A stretch of 64,000 nt of DNA from Lactarius indigo (Eukaryota; Basidiomycota; Agaricomycetes; Russulales; Russulaceae), in the NCBI GenBank assembly GCA_025766275.1, contig JAFKAC010000067.1, positions 1 through 64,000 of the forward strand, given 5' to 3'. This document shows positions 1-10,313 of the stretch, piece after piece. A model generated the notes under the pieces. The model had not been told where the DNA came from and did not search any database. It saw nothing but the letters and a program-made list of their open reading frames with translations. The position numbers and the translations under genes are program-made. Position 1 is the stretch's first letter. Every line of letters starts with the position of its first letter.

Positions 1-339
1 GGATTTCTTTGCACTCGCGGGCGAACGGAAAAGGAGTGGTCTTGAGGGCTGGAGAGGGACGCGAGTGCGCGTGGGGACGAGGAGGACGTGGACGAGGTGA
101 AGATAGTGGAGTGACTGCGCTGCGAAGAGGACGAGTTCAGTTTGTTCCTGTTTTGGGTCTCCTTCCCAACCCGGCGTGGCAACACCCACGTCAGGTTTCG
201 GCTTCACAAAAAGAGTCTCATACGCATTCAATTCACAAAAGATACATCCGAGACTGGTACAATATGATGATGTGAGCGGAGGCCAATGGCGGTCCATTGT
301 GATTGCAAAAAACCAGTGTGGATAATATTATACAAAGGG
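1..339. other. Left-edge sequence, no supported gene
   Basis: This holds the 3' flank of the proteasome gene. An 88-codon plus-strand frame (9-275) has a low-complexity Arg/Gly-rich translation with no recognisable family. I see no intron signals that would extend it, so it is not called as a gene. Confidence 0.5.
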
Positions 340-1434
340 CTAGTCTTTCTTCAAATCTCGTTTCAGTACAAACACCTTCTCACCACCAGCTGAAGGAAGC
401 TCCTGTGGCCGTAGACCCGCTACCGCGTCGGGTAAGGTCCGTCCCTTCGCCAAAACGATGTACATCTCTAGGCCATCACCAACCTGGCAAGTGGGGCGTG
501 ATCGATACGGTCATCAATGGAGATGATTGGGGAATGGAAGCTACCTCGATATGACGCTCCGTGGCGCTGGTGAACGAGTCGATCACGATAGAAAGGGACA
601 TCTGGTAATGGCAGGTGTGCCGGGTGTGGCGAGCCCTGCGCAGGTGTCTGGTTCTTGAAGTAGATCTTATCGAGAAGGACGGAGTTAGCAAGAGGTCCGG
701 AAAATTTTCGGGAAGAGATCGGAGGGACAGAAAGAGAGGGCGAGTCGCGTGGTGTAGGGCAATCATTTCGACAACGGTATTCTCACCTGATTATCGAGGA
801 AAGGTTGTACGAGAGACTGTGCTGCTCCTGCCGCACGACATGTCTCGCGTTCGTAGGATCCCACGGGATCAAAGGAATAAACGGCGCCTGTACCTGTATA
901 TCATGCGGCAGTGAGGGTATGCTTGGCAGAGGTTGAGTGAACGAGCAAACCATCTTCCTCAATGCCGCCGAGAATGTTGTAGACATAGTATGGGAAGAAG
1001 CGTTGCGCGTAAAGCATGGTTTGAATAAGACGCGCAATCGCCCGCAGAGGCATGTCCTTTGCGTGAGCATGCCGATACCACTAGCAAAACAACATTAACA
1101 ACATCCGCAGGGGGAGGGGGAGGGGAAAGTACCTCGAGTCTTTGCTTGACCTTTTTCACGAACATATTGCCGTCTGCAGCGAAGCCATTGACTGCGAGTA
1201 CAGCCCGGTCGGTCCTGAAAGGGACGCGTCAGCAGGATGCGAGTCTATTGCGAGTTGTACGGCATACAATCTAAAGACCTTGGGGGCATAGCGGGTCTGG
1301 ATGCTGTAACCCTCACTTTGGCGGGTGTCGCCGGCGATGACCGTGAAGTCTGCGCCTGCGATTGCGAGGATTGTGCCACCATTTTCTGCATACGGGTTGA
1401 ATTGTCTTTGTTGCGGATTTACGATAGCGGACAT
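340..1434 (-). CDS. PRE7: 20S proteasome subunit beta-6 (PRE7/PSMB1 type), with an apparent 1-base frameshift
   Basis: This is a non-catalytic beta subunit of the 20S proteasome core, which degrades ubiquitinated proteins in nucleus and cytosol. Six exons can be read on the minus strand: 1268-1434, 1133-1214, 951-1080, 787-893, 545-665 and 340-483, all joined by GT..AG introns of 53-121 bases. The start was chosen at the ATG opening [15 protein letters not shown]; an ATG three codons upstream (1443) is possible. Family hallmarks are [58 protein letters not shown] and [19 protein letters not shown]. The exons sum to 751 bases, one too many for an open frame. The extra base falls in exon 5 at the G run 595-597, between PAHLPLP and [10 protein letters not shown], and no GT..AG intron fits there. 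Without it the product is about 249 residues, the usual family length. Confidence 0.93.
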
Positions 1435-4328
1435 GTCTGGCATGGGGATGGGAGGGGAGGGGATAGAAGGGGGAAAAGAATAGAGAACGGAAGAGCAAGA
1501 GAGGCTGATATACGCACCCCGACGCGCGTCATTGTAGCAAAGGGGACGACGAACTGCGGCCTTGTCGGAGTTTGAATGCATCAGGCTTAGTTACTCCGGC
1601 CGGTGTCTACTTCCCTAGTGCGGCAATCTCCCGACGACTCCCCGGCTTATCTTATCTCTAAACAAGGTAATCCATCTCTTGGCTTCCCCATCTCCGCTTC
1701 CCCGGCATTCGGCCGTCCATCCTCTCCGGTGATTCTCACAACGATGCTCTCCTTGCGCTCTCACCGTTCTGGCCCGCTGCCTATCTTTCCCCGCTTTGCT
1801 CATGCCTCGCTCAGTCCACCTCGCTGTGCAATCTCGCCTTGGCGTCATCATCATCTACTTTAGGCACCCCACCTCTTCACCACAGAACTGAGCCCGATCA
1901 CTTCTTTTACGTCCTTGGCACTAAGCCATACGGTGGATTTAGGCCGCCTCATTAGGGCGCCAAAATACTCTCAGCACCCAAAATTCCTTTTCTAGGCCCT
2001 TCCCCTCCACGCTTCTCTTGTCTTGACGTCCCTGGCCTCGACGGTGTGCGACTGCCTCCATCCTCTCGGTATTCAATTTCTTTTTTCAACCCGAATAGAC
2101 GTTATTCCCTCGCCCTTCGTAGCACAGCAGAGCTACCAAATGCGGTCACAGATGCGAAGCTAGCACCTCCGCTGCGAACATGTGCCCGGTGGCTGCAATG
2201 GAATGGTGCCCTCACAACCATATTTATTTGCGATCGTGATTTTGACGAACATGCAGTGCCCTCTGATTTGGTATCTCCGACCATTCTTGACCTGTGTTAA
2301 TCTACGCCCTAAGCGTTGAAGTTCATAAGACCTCCTTGGGCGTAACTTCCACCCTCGAGGCGGTGACACATGGCGACTCTTGGGCGCAAACATCCAAACG
2401 ACCGTCACTCGGAGGTTCTGACCTGTGCTTCCTTTGTGCGCGGTGGGCATCCATCGCGCGGCTTTGGATTATAATCTTCGCAACGCGCAATTTTCCTCCT
2501 TCTGGCGCTTATGACATCCTCCCACCCATTCATGAGTGGGTTCGGAGTCAACCCTGCAATAAAGAGGCCATTTCTCTGCGTCTCTTCTTTTGGACCGTTA
2601 CGGCACGTCTCAATAACTCCGTTATTCTCGCTTGCCGGCGGATGCAGTACGTATACGAACGATGCATCCAATCAGCGTCACTGGTGACGATCTGCCCTTA
2701 CTTAGTTCACAAAAAAGGATGTAATTTAGAGTCGACTTGAAGAGTCGCCGCGGGCATTTCCCAATCACGGAACAGTCCGAATCCTAACAACAAATTTGTG
2801 TTTCTAGAGATTCCTGGTGCCACACGTGCGTCCAAAGACTCGTATACACCCCAGCATGGATTGGGGTAAGTACAGTAGAACATGCCAGATGGTGTCCCCT
2901 GATAGATCCGCCCGCATCTTGCAGTAATATTTCCCTCACCGCTCCATACATGGCTGCAGCCGATCCCCGGTTCGTGGCTCTCGGGTACTGATTCATGATC
3001 TGAGACTCGCGATGATGCTCCAATCACAAGTCCCGCGTTTTTTTTCCGGGAAAGCCCGTGGTGGTGCGGGTGTGTTGGCGGCGCCCGATTTTTGTTGAGG
3101 TATCATTCAATCTTTTTTTTTTTTCAAGTTCTCTCACTTTCCTCGACTGAAAACCGCCGTAATACACAGGAGGGCTTTCTCGTGCGAACACAGCAACTGA
3201 AGAAACGATCGTTCTCTCGGGGTAGATGGTGGGTGTCTTACGGTAATATTATGTCGAGTCTGGGCTGCTCTCTGCTCCCTGCCAACTTCGTTTCGAGCCC
3301 TGGATTTCGCGTGTTCAGTAGTCTTGAGCGCCGAACAAAAGGGTTTCACCGTGGCCAATAAACGAACGTGCATTCCTAGTTCATGCCCCATCGAAACAAG
3401 GCTACTGCGCCGTGACACAAACAACGCAATTATCTCAAAACTACACAGCTTCCGATGTACTACCACCTTGGAGAAAGAAAATAAACCAGAAAGGAAGCGA
3501 AGCAACACTGATGCAACGTGATTTGTTGCAGATGCAACCTCAAACCCGATAGGGACTTTCTTCGGTGTCACTATGTGCCACTTGCGCCACTTAGCACAAG
3601 TTATTTGGGCCGCAAATTGTACTGCACGCGGCGTACCCTAAATCAGAGCCTGCCTGTTGATTCTTCGCAGTCCATCGCGGCGACATGGGGGCGTGTGTTG
3701 CACGCGGCAATGGGAAATCTGCGCTGCACGGAGATTATACCGCAAGCACCGATCGCATTGACTATTCTACTTTTGGTTGGAGCTACTACTGTAATACCAC
3801 TTCAACCCACCACCGACAGGGCATTTGGGACGAATTTACATTACATTTACGTGTAGCTGCGCGCTCGCCGGCCTGTACTGGTTGACAGATATGGGTGTGG
3901 CATTTACAATGGATTAACCAGAGTGGCTCTCCCCAGCGATCCGTGCCATTTCCCCGCGGTTTCACCGAACTTTCGCCTTGTCCGAGCGCCGGCCTGCGCC
4001 GGCGTCCCGGCCAACAACTGATGTGAATGTAGTGTGGTCATGCATTCGATAAGTAGTAAGGGGAATGATGCTCGTCGAATGCGGGCCAATTCCTGTCGAC
4101 ACATTCAGTGGATATGGCTGGTTTCCACCGTCTCCCTCAATCGGTTATGCGTGCTACGCATGAGTCGCGTTGATTGTAACCCGTAGCATCGTACCCTAAT
4201 TACTTTACGCGTACGACGACAACAACTCGTTGCTCTTTGCATCGGCGCCGGACTTCCGCACGGACTAATATTTCCCCACATGCATTACTGTACAGAATTA
4301 CACGACATTGCGCATCCGGGGGCCGGAC
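1435..4328. other. 2.9-kb intergenic region, no supported gene
   Basis: No family is recognisable in any frame. The open frames are short, overlap on both strands and lack conserved motifs. A minus frame at 2707-3027 is Cys-containing but has no signal peptide or homologue I know. T-runs and A/T-rich stretches near 3110-3125 are the only simple-sequence features. The segment next to 1435 presumably holds the PRE7 promoter, but I see no clear TATA box. Confidence 0.5.
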
Positions 4329-5852
4329 TTAGATCTGCGTGTGGGCCTCGAACCGCGCCACCACATCGGGCGGCAAGCAGCTCTTCGCGCCTGCGTCCCT
4401 CTTGTACGCGCGCAGCTCTCCGCCCTCGCACACGAGACTAAAGCTGCCGGCGGGGCCAGCCCCGCGCGCGATTGCAAGTTCCTGCACGACCTCAAGCAGG
4501 CTCGCGAGCCGCACGATCTGCGCGCTCGTCTCCCGACGCTGCGCCGAGATATCCGGCGCCTTCGCCGCCCCCTCTGCCACATCGTCCGTTATCCTTGTTA
4601 CGGTGCGTGGTGGTCGACCGTCGAGCTGCCACTCGTGCAGCTGGGTGAACACGCCTCGCTCGTGCACGCCCATGTGCAGCGCTGGCGTTTGCGAGAGTGC
4701 TAGTTGTGGGTAGAGCTCGTTCCAGTCGAGCTGGTCGAGGAAGTATACGGAGCGTGAGGTCACCTCGACCAGGGCTTCTTGCGGAACTTGCGTCCCCGCA
4801 CGGATGATGTCGATGACTGGCGATGACGACGACGTAGAAGTCTTTTGAGTCGTAGGGGTGCGGTGCCTGATGTTCATGCCGCCGAGCGCGTCCGCTAGGT
4901 CGTCGACGGACGCAGGTGTCGTCTTCGGGACGTTGGAGGTCGCGGTAGGTAGACACGCGTCAACCTCGAACCGAACTACCATCTTTACCCCGAGCATATC
5001 CTATTGAAGCACGTTTAACCCAAGGAAAGGGAAATACTGTGGCAGCTTACATATGTGATTGCCCGATGATGGCCCGATGGGGGACAGCCTGGCGCGGCAC
5101 GCGTCGTCGCGTCCTCAAAACCGAACCCGTAAGTGCGGCCGGTAGGCGGCTCGCGTGAGCGGCCCTCCCAGCGGCCCAGTATGACGGTCTTGGTCCCCAC
5201 GAGCTGGACGTCGATCCTGAAGTCGCGCACCTCTCTGCCCGGCGATGGGTTGAGCCAGCGCAGGAGCTTGCGCAAGCCATTGCGGTCCGTGATGACGTCG
5301 ACCGTCGGCCAATCGACGGGTGAGGCCGCCGTCTTGGGGCCGTGTATCTCGTCCGCGGCGGCGAAGAGGGGAAGCATGGGATACTCGGACAGCCGTGCGC
5401 TGTTCTGGTCGACAAAAACGGAGCCGTCGTCGGGCTGTAGCGTGAATGGGACAGCACGCCCTGTCCATATAGCCGGCGAACCTGCAATGGTTTTGGTATC
5501 AGAAAAGAATGAAAATGATGTCGAAGGACGACGCACCCGGGACTACGATCGTCGGTTTGTCCGTGTCGACCCAATTATACGACGCAACGTATTTCACGTT
5601 CTCGATGGGGAAATCCTCTGGCGTACTAGCGCGCGTTGGCTGAGGTATTGTCTCGATGATCTTGGAGGTGTCCAAGCCCTCTTTGATATTGACCTCGGGG
5701 AGCGCGTCACGACCAGGTTTGGCGGAGGCACCTCCCCGCCCCCCACGAGAACTGCGGAAGTAGTGGCTGTTTGCATGGTCTGGCCTGTTGCGATTGCCAC
5801 CACCGCGTGCAGCCGAACCAGTGAAGCTAGAGAAGCCGAGTTCGCGCGACAT
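4329..5852 (-). CDS. Conserved fungal protein of unknown function
   Basis: Three exons on the minus strand (5537-5852, 5051-5481, 4329-5000) join in frame through GT..AG introns of 56 and 50 bases and give 472 residues ending in TAA. The protein opens with an Arg/Gly-rich stretch of about 30 residues. The core then reads YVASYNWVDTDKPTIVVPG, then LQPDDGSVFVDQNSARLSEYP, DVITDRNGLRKLLRWLNP, DFRIDVQLVGTKTVILGRWE, GFGFEDATTRAAPGC, GHHRAITYDMLGVKMVVRFEVDA. I recognise this arrangement from a widespread family of uncharacterised ascomycete and basidiomycete proteins. Some are labelled geranylgeranyl pyrophosphate synthetase in databases, but none of the DDxxD motifs of such enzymes is present here, so I do not accept that name. 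The C-terminal 100 residues are predicted helical. Function is unknown. Confidence 0.85.
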
Positions 5853-6495
5853 ATTCGAATGTGTGCTGGTTTAGAGTCGAGGGAGACGAATATCGAGGCA
5901 GGAGGTTGCAAGACCCATTTATAAGACGGTGTTGAGCAGCGGCGAAGACGACGGTGGGAGCGAAGAGACGCGTGCAGCTGTACGTGTGTCGACGCTTTGG
6001 GGAGGGCCATCGCTGCGGCCGCAGGGGCGCAAGTGCCATTTCCGCATCCAAGCAAGGAGGCTGCGGCGTAGTAACGGGTGCGGACGTAATCGGTCTAGAA
6101 TTGCAGAGACGGAGACACTCTAGCCCCTGCTTTGGCCAATTCGCTCGACTGTTCCGTTCGCTCGACGAAAGACGCCGCCACCAACGTCAGCCATCCTTTT
6201 ACTAGACTTTGTATCCCTAATCGACGATCATGACATCTAGCCCGGTCTGAGTCTAGAACAGTGTTGCGCACCGAGATGGGAGCAGAGATTACCGCATATC
6301 GGTTTTGCAAGGTAAAAGCTACTATTGGATTGGTCGCCGAACTGAGGACCCTTAACGTTGCCTCAAACTCAAAGAGAGACAGCGCCTCCGAGAAGAAAAG
6401 AAAGACAAGGATCACCACATCTTGGGATGCAATTTTCAAGGTAGAAGGTAGCCGCGAGACTGGACTAATAGATATGATACGAATCATACAAATTC
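5853..6495. other. Intergenic region, no supported gene
   Basis: This is the 643-base gap between the 3' end of the ssr4 homologue and the start of the next minus-strand gene. Open frames on both strands here are unlike any family I know and lack consistent splice signals. It should contain the terminator of ssr4 and the promoter of the downstream gene. Confidence 0.5.
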
Positions 6496-7925
6496 TCAAG
6501 CCACGAATGTGCTCGATACCGCAGGAGGAGTGGCAGCAGAGGCCTTGTCGATGTACATATCCGCACATTCTTCCTTTTCTCGCGCCATCGCCTTCCTCGC
6601 TGCAGACTTTTCTCGAAGCTCCTCGATTTCTTTCGTCAAGGCTTCCTGTAAGATGAAGTGAATCAGCTCCCTTTCACTAACACAGGACATTGTGAGGGGA
6701 GAGGCAAGCGTACCACGCGACTTTCCAACTCGGTCTCTTCAAAAATGGAATATGGAGTTGAGGGCTTGGGCGGCTGTTTATCGCCTGTATAGCGAGAACG
6801 CGTGGCGTTAATTACTCGGATGAAGGCGCTCTGGGTAACAAAACTGACCGAACGCAGCGTACGTGAACACTTCGTTCATAAGTTCGTGGTTCCGCCTGTA
6901 CCGCGTCAGCGCGAGGGTTCTAGTCGATATGTTCTCGAGCTCGTCAGCAGAGTCCTCCTCGTCAAGTCGCTGAGGCGGCGGCGGAGGCTGCCTCTGCACG
7001 CAAATCAGTCAGAGTCAAATATGTGAGACAAGATGACGCGACGCACCGGTCCTGGGTTCATGCTGGCACTGCGCTCGCGCTGGCTCCGACGCTCGAGCGC
7101 CTCCATCTCGCGGTTCTGCTGTGCGAGCATCGCCTGCGCGTCAGGCCGTCCGCTGACACCGATTCCGACCCCAACGCCAACGTTGGGTGGCATTCCCCCG
7201 GCGATGGGACCCCCCGGGGGAATGCGCTGGCCTTGCCGTTCGCCAAGAACAAAGACAGCTGGCTCGTTGTGCGGGCGCAATGGGTACTGCCGGACTGGCT
7301 GGGTTTGCAGAGGCGGTGGGACAGCTATTTGGTTAAGAATAAAATAAAAATAGCGTCGACGTGGCACAGAAAGCGAGCGAGGGACTAACGTATCGACTGC
7401 CCACGCGAATAGTGCACAAGGACGAGGAATGGATGGCCGCCCTTGACAAGACGATACCGTCTACGGACGCGCGAAGCGGCCATCTCCCCCGAAAGAGGGA
7501 TAAAGCCATGACGTGCCTCGATGACTTCCAGTTCCTATCGACGAGAAAAGGGTGTTACGGGTGTTACGGGTGGGGGGAAAAGGACCAACGTACGCGTCCG
7601 CCCTGAATAGGGATAGAATAGCGCTGCTCCGTCTCCATGAATCTCACCCCATCCAGTGGGAAGTTAACGCCGCCCGGAATAAAGAGGAGATAGATTTGGC
7701 CATCTGTGGCCGTGTTTGAGTGACACACGACGATGCGCGAGGAGGAAGTAGCGCACCCGGTGGTTTGTCGACGTAGCTGGGTTGAAATGCGATTTGTGTT
7801 GCGAGGCCGACCGCACGGACAAGCATTTGAACGGCGACCTCATGCGTGAGCGACGAGTGCGGTGGTAAGTTCTCTGGAAAACGGAGGCAAAGGCCTTCTG
7901 CTTGGTGATTCGTTGACGCAGACAT
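6496..7925 (-). CDS. ssr4: SWI/SNF and RSC chromatin-remodelling complex subunit Ssr4
   Basis: This is a homologue of Ssr4, a fungal accessory subunit shared by the SWI/SNF and RSC nucleosome-remodelling complexes in fission yeast. Seven exons on the minus strand join in phase: 7757-7925, 7594-7703, 7390-7534, 7047-7324, 6849-6993, 6714-6784 and 6496-6645 (1068 bases, 355 residues, TGA stop). The N-terminal domain carries LCLRFPENLPPHSSLT, YVDKPPDGQIYLLFIPGG, DGVRFMETEQRYSIP and RVRRRYRLVKGGHP. A low-complexity Pro/Gly linker follows, then the second conserved block EEDSADELENISTRTLALTR and YRRNHELMNEVF. The protein ends in a short basic/acidic helix (TKEIEELREKSAARKAMARE) likely to form a coiled coil. 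All introns are 48-70 bases with GT..AG ends. The start ATG at 7925 is 58 bases from the start codon of the divergent F-box gene. Confidence 0.9.
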
Positions 7926-7983
7926 GACCGCGTCCGAGAGAGGGTGGTGCCTCCTTCCCTTTTCGCTGCTTCGACTGGAACAA
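7926..7983. promoter_or_regulatory. 58-bp divergent intergenic region between ssr4 and the F-box gene
   Basis: The start codons of ssr4 (7923-7925, minus) and the F-box gene (7984-7986, plus) face away from each other with only 58 bases between them. Both transcripts must start here or inside each other's coding sequence. I see no TATA box. The F-box frame is open upstream to an alternative ATG at 7924, overlapping the ssr4 start, so its true start is uncertain. Confidence 0.6.
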
Positions 7984-9685
7984 ATGGACGACTCGCCGAG
8001 AGATTTACTCAAAATCTTGCCCAATGAACTGATCACAAATATCCTCGCGGCGCTGCATTATCGGGACCTTGCCTCTTGCACCCAAGTGCGTCTTCGGTTT
8101 TTTCCAATCCCACTGTGACGACTAGCTGAGCGCGGTCCTAACAGGTGTGCAGGTGCATGGCCGATATTATCCGAGGTTCTGCTTTATTGCAGTATCACAT
8201 CGAGCTGGGAAGGTGCGACATGAACGATGGACCTCTGAGCACTCTGTCTATTCCCGAGCGTAGGGAAAGATTACAGGCCTACGATGATGCCTGGAGGAGT
8301 CTTCGCTGGTCAGCCTGCGTAAACGTGTTGAACATCCCCAATCATGAATACAATGAAATGAGCATCGCTCCGGGTGGCATTCTCATTTTTATCTCTGGGA
8401 GAGAAAGCAAAATCATCGTTGTGCAAATTCCGTCCAACCTGCGTGGTATCCCTATGCGACAATGGGAACTTAAGCTTTCTTCGGTTCCACGCGAATGTGC
8501 TCTTGACCCTTCCGAGGATATTCTCGTCATATTGCGGGAAGATGAGTTAGTGGCTTTAGGCCCTATTGTACCCTGTGCTTATCCCCACGTCTTGCAGATG
8601 CTACCTTCAGTTTTTATCGCTCAGCACTGGAAAACCCCATCCCCTAGCCGCCGTCCCTCCCCTTTGTGACCACATTTCCATCTTCCGTTCTATAGAACTC
8701 GTGGACATTCACGTAACTCAAAATCATTTCGCCCTCCTGATAATAAACCAACGACTCAGGGTTTGGAATTGGAAAACTGGACGAATATTGCTGGTACGTT
8801 AGAGGGCCACCACGAAAAACGTGAGAAGGGGGTTCCTGACTTAAACAAGGACATCACTCCCAAGAACGTCAGGAGCGTATCCTTTCTCCCGGAGAATCGT
8901 ATCTTACTTGCTACTACATGCGCGGATGACTTTGCCACGGAAGCAAACCCCAACGAACTAAGGAATTGCCCGGCTCTGGTGATGTATAGCTTGGATCAAC
9001 CGTCTGCTTCGCAGCAACAGGGAGCTGCCGCCCTTCCGATCGCCGTCTTTGCTCTCGAAATCGGGCACGATATCATTCCCACCCACCTATCACTTTATTA
9101 TTACTTCAACACTCACCCCTATTCCCACAGCGTCGCCGTCCCGTTCTTCAGCACTCCAATGGATCTAATCGCCCTCCAAGTGTCTGGTACACTCAAGGAC
9201 GATCAAAGCATCGTGCTTGGCCACATTCTCCTCATACCCCTGGTCAGACTCACGTCGCACATTAGTGGTTCCACTGCTACTGATACACGAACGCGGTACA
9301 TCCCATGGAACGACTGGGGATCCATTGGGATTCGGCGGGTCCCAGACCCAAACTTATCGGGGTACTTCCGGGACGCGCTTTCGGGCTCGCAGTTCATCCC
9401 CCGCCCTGAAACGGGGGATTTGGTAGATATCTGGGACTTCAGTCGCGCAGGTGTAGCGCTTGATCCGCGGCGATGTGACCGCGAATCATTGCCTTGTGTG
9501 CAGAAACAACTGGTACTCCCGAGTCAGATTGAGGAGAGTGTCATTGCGAGGATCAGTGAGGACGCGATCGTGATACACGAGGCACGTAAAATTTATCTTC
9601 GACTTATGTTTCAACTAATTCGTGCCCACTGCGACGCCTTCAGTTCCGTGCGGATGAACAGAGGGTTTACCTCTTCGTTTTCTAG
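7984..9685 (+). CDS. F-box domain protein
   Basis: The N-terminus has an F-box (LPNELITNILAALHYRDLAS, then CTQVCRCMADIIRG), the Skp1-binding motif of SCF ubiquitin-ligase adaptors. The rest resembles the large Agaricomycete family with a beta-propeller-like body: LSTGKPHPLAAVP, RLRVWNWKTGRILL, VSFLPENRILLATTC and a C-terminal DEQRVYLFVF. Proposed exons are 7984-8085, 8145-about 8549 (donor 8550 or 8568), 8611-8793, about 8850 or 8875-about 9560 and 9644-9685. The first intron is certain. The donor of intron 2, the acceptor of intron 3 and the donor of the last intron are not fixed by the sequence. The last exon (TAG at 9683-9685) fits the family's usual short C-terminus. The substrate recognised is unknown. 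It is head-to-head with ssr4. Confidence 0.78.
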
Positions 9686-10313
9686 GGTTCTGTCGGGCCA
9701 GGCCGGCTTGTTGAAGCATATCCGCATGTGGAACTACTGAGCAAGGCTGGCGGCATGCCCGGTGGTGACTTGCATTGAGGAAGCGAATGAAGCGCAGGTC
9801 GATGCAATAAGTTGTACTGTACAACTAAGTTAGTCACCCTTCTAGACCCAATAGAGCTGTGAGTTGACGACCAGGCGCCTGCCTGCATTGTCTCAGATCG
9901 AACGATCCACATGACTTCGATCACTGGGTGGACCTGATGGCAGTGTTGACAGCACGCCAGCCGATCACTTCGACATGCAGGTCTCGTCAGACCAAGGGCT
10001 TACTGTACACGGCACTTACTCGGACTCAGAGACAGGGGAACGGGGCTGTCCCAGGTATTCTTTCGACTTGAAGAGAACCTCTGAAGAGGATTGCAAACCC
10101 CTTATGTGTCCCAACGTTAAATACCGTCGGGATGGGATTTGGAGCGCCACGCGTCGGTCACGATGACTCACGGATACGCCCCTGGCAGCCTAAGATCACC
10201 GTGGTGACAATTGATACTTCGCTTGTCTCCACGTCTTCTCACCGGCTTTGTTTGTCTTTTCTCGCCTGTCGGGTGCCCCATATCAGTTTGGACATTCTTC
10301 TCCTTCCCCCGTC
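9686..10313. other. Intergenic region, no supported gene
   Basis: This lies between the F-box gene and the DUF6535 gene. Frames here are short and unconserved. The 60 bases before 10314 are pyrimidine-rich (ttctccttccccc), a common fungal promoter feature, without an obvious TATA box. Confidence 0.5.

Noticed and set aside
2707..3027. Cys-containing minus-strand frame of 106 codons, possibly a small secreted protein
   Set aside because: It has no signal peptide, no known Cys pattern and no intron structure. It overlaps other equally long frames.
5133..5924. 263-codon plus-strand frame
   Set aside because: It is antisense to exons 1-2 of the conserved minus-strand gene and has no conserved content.
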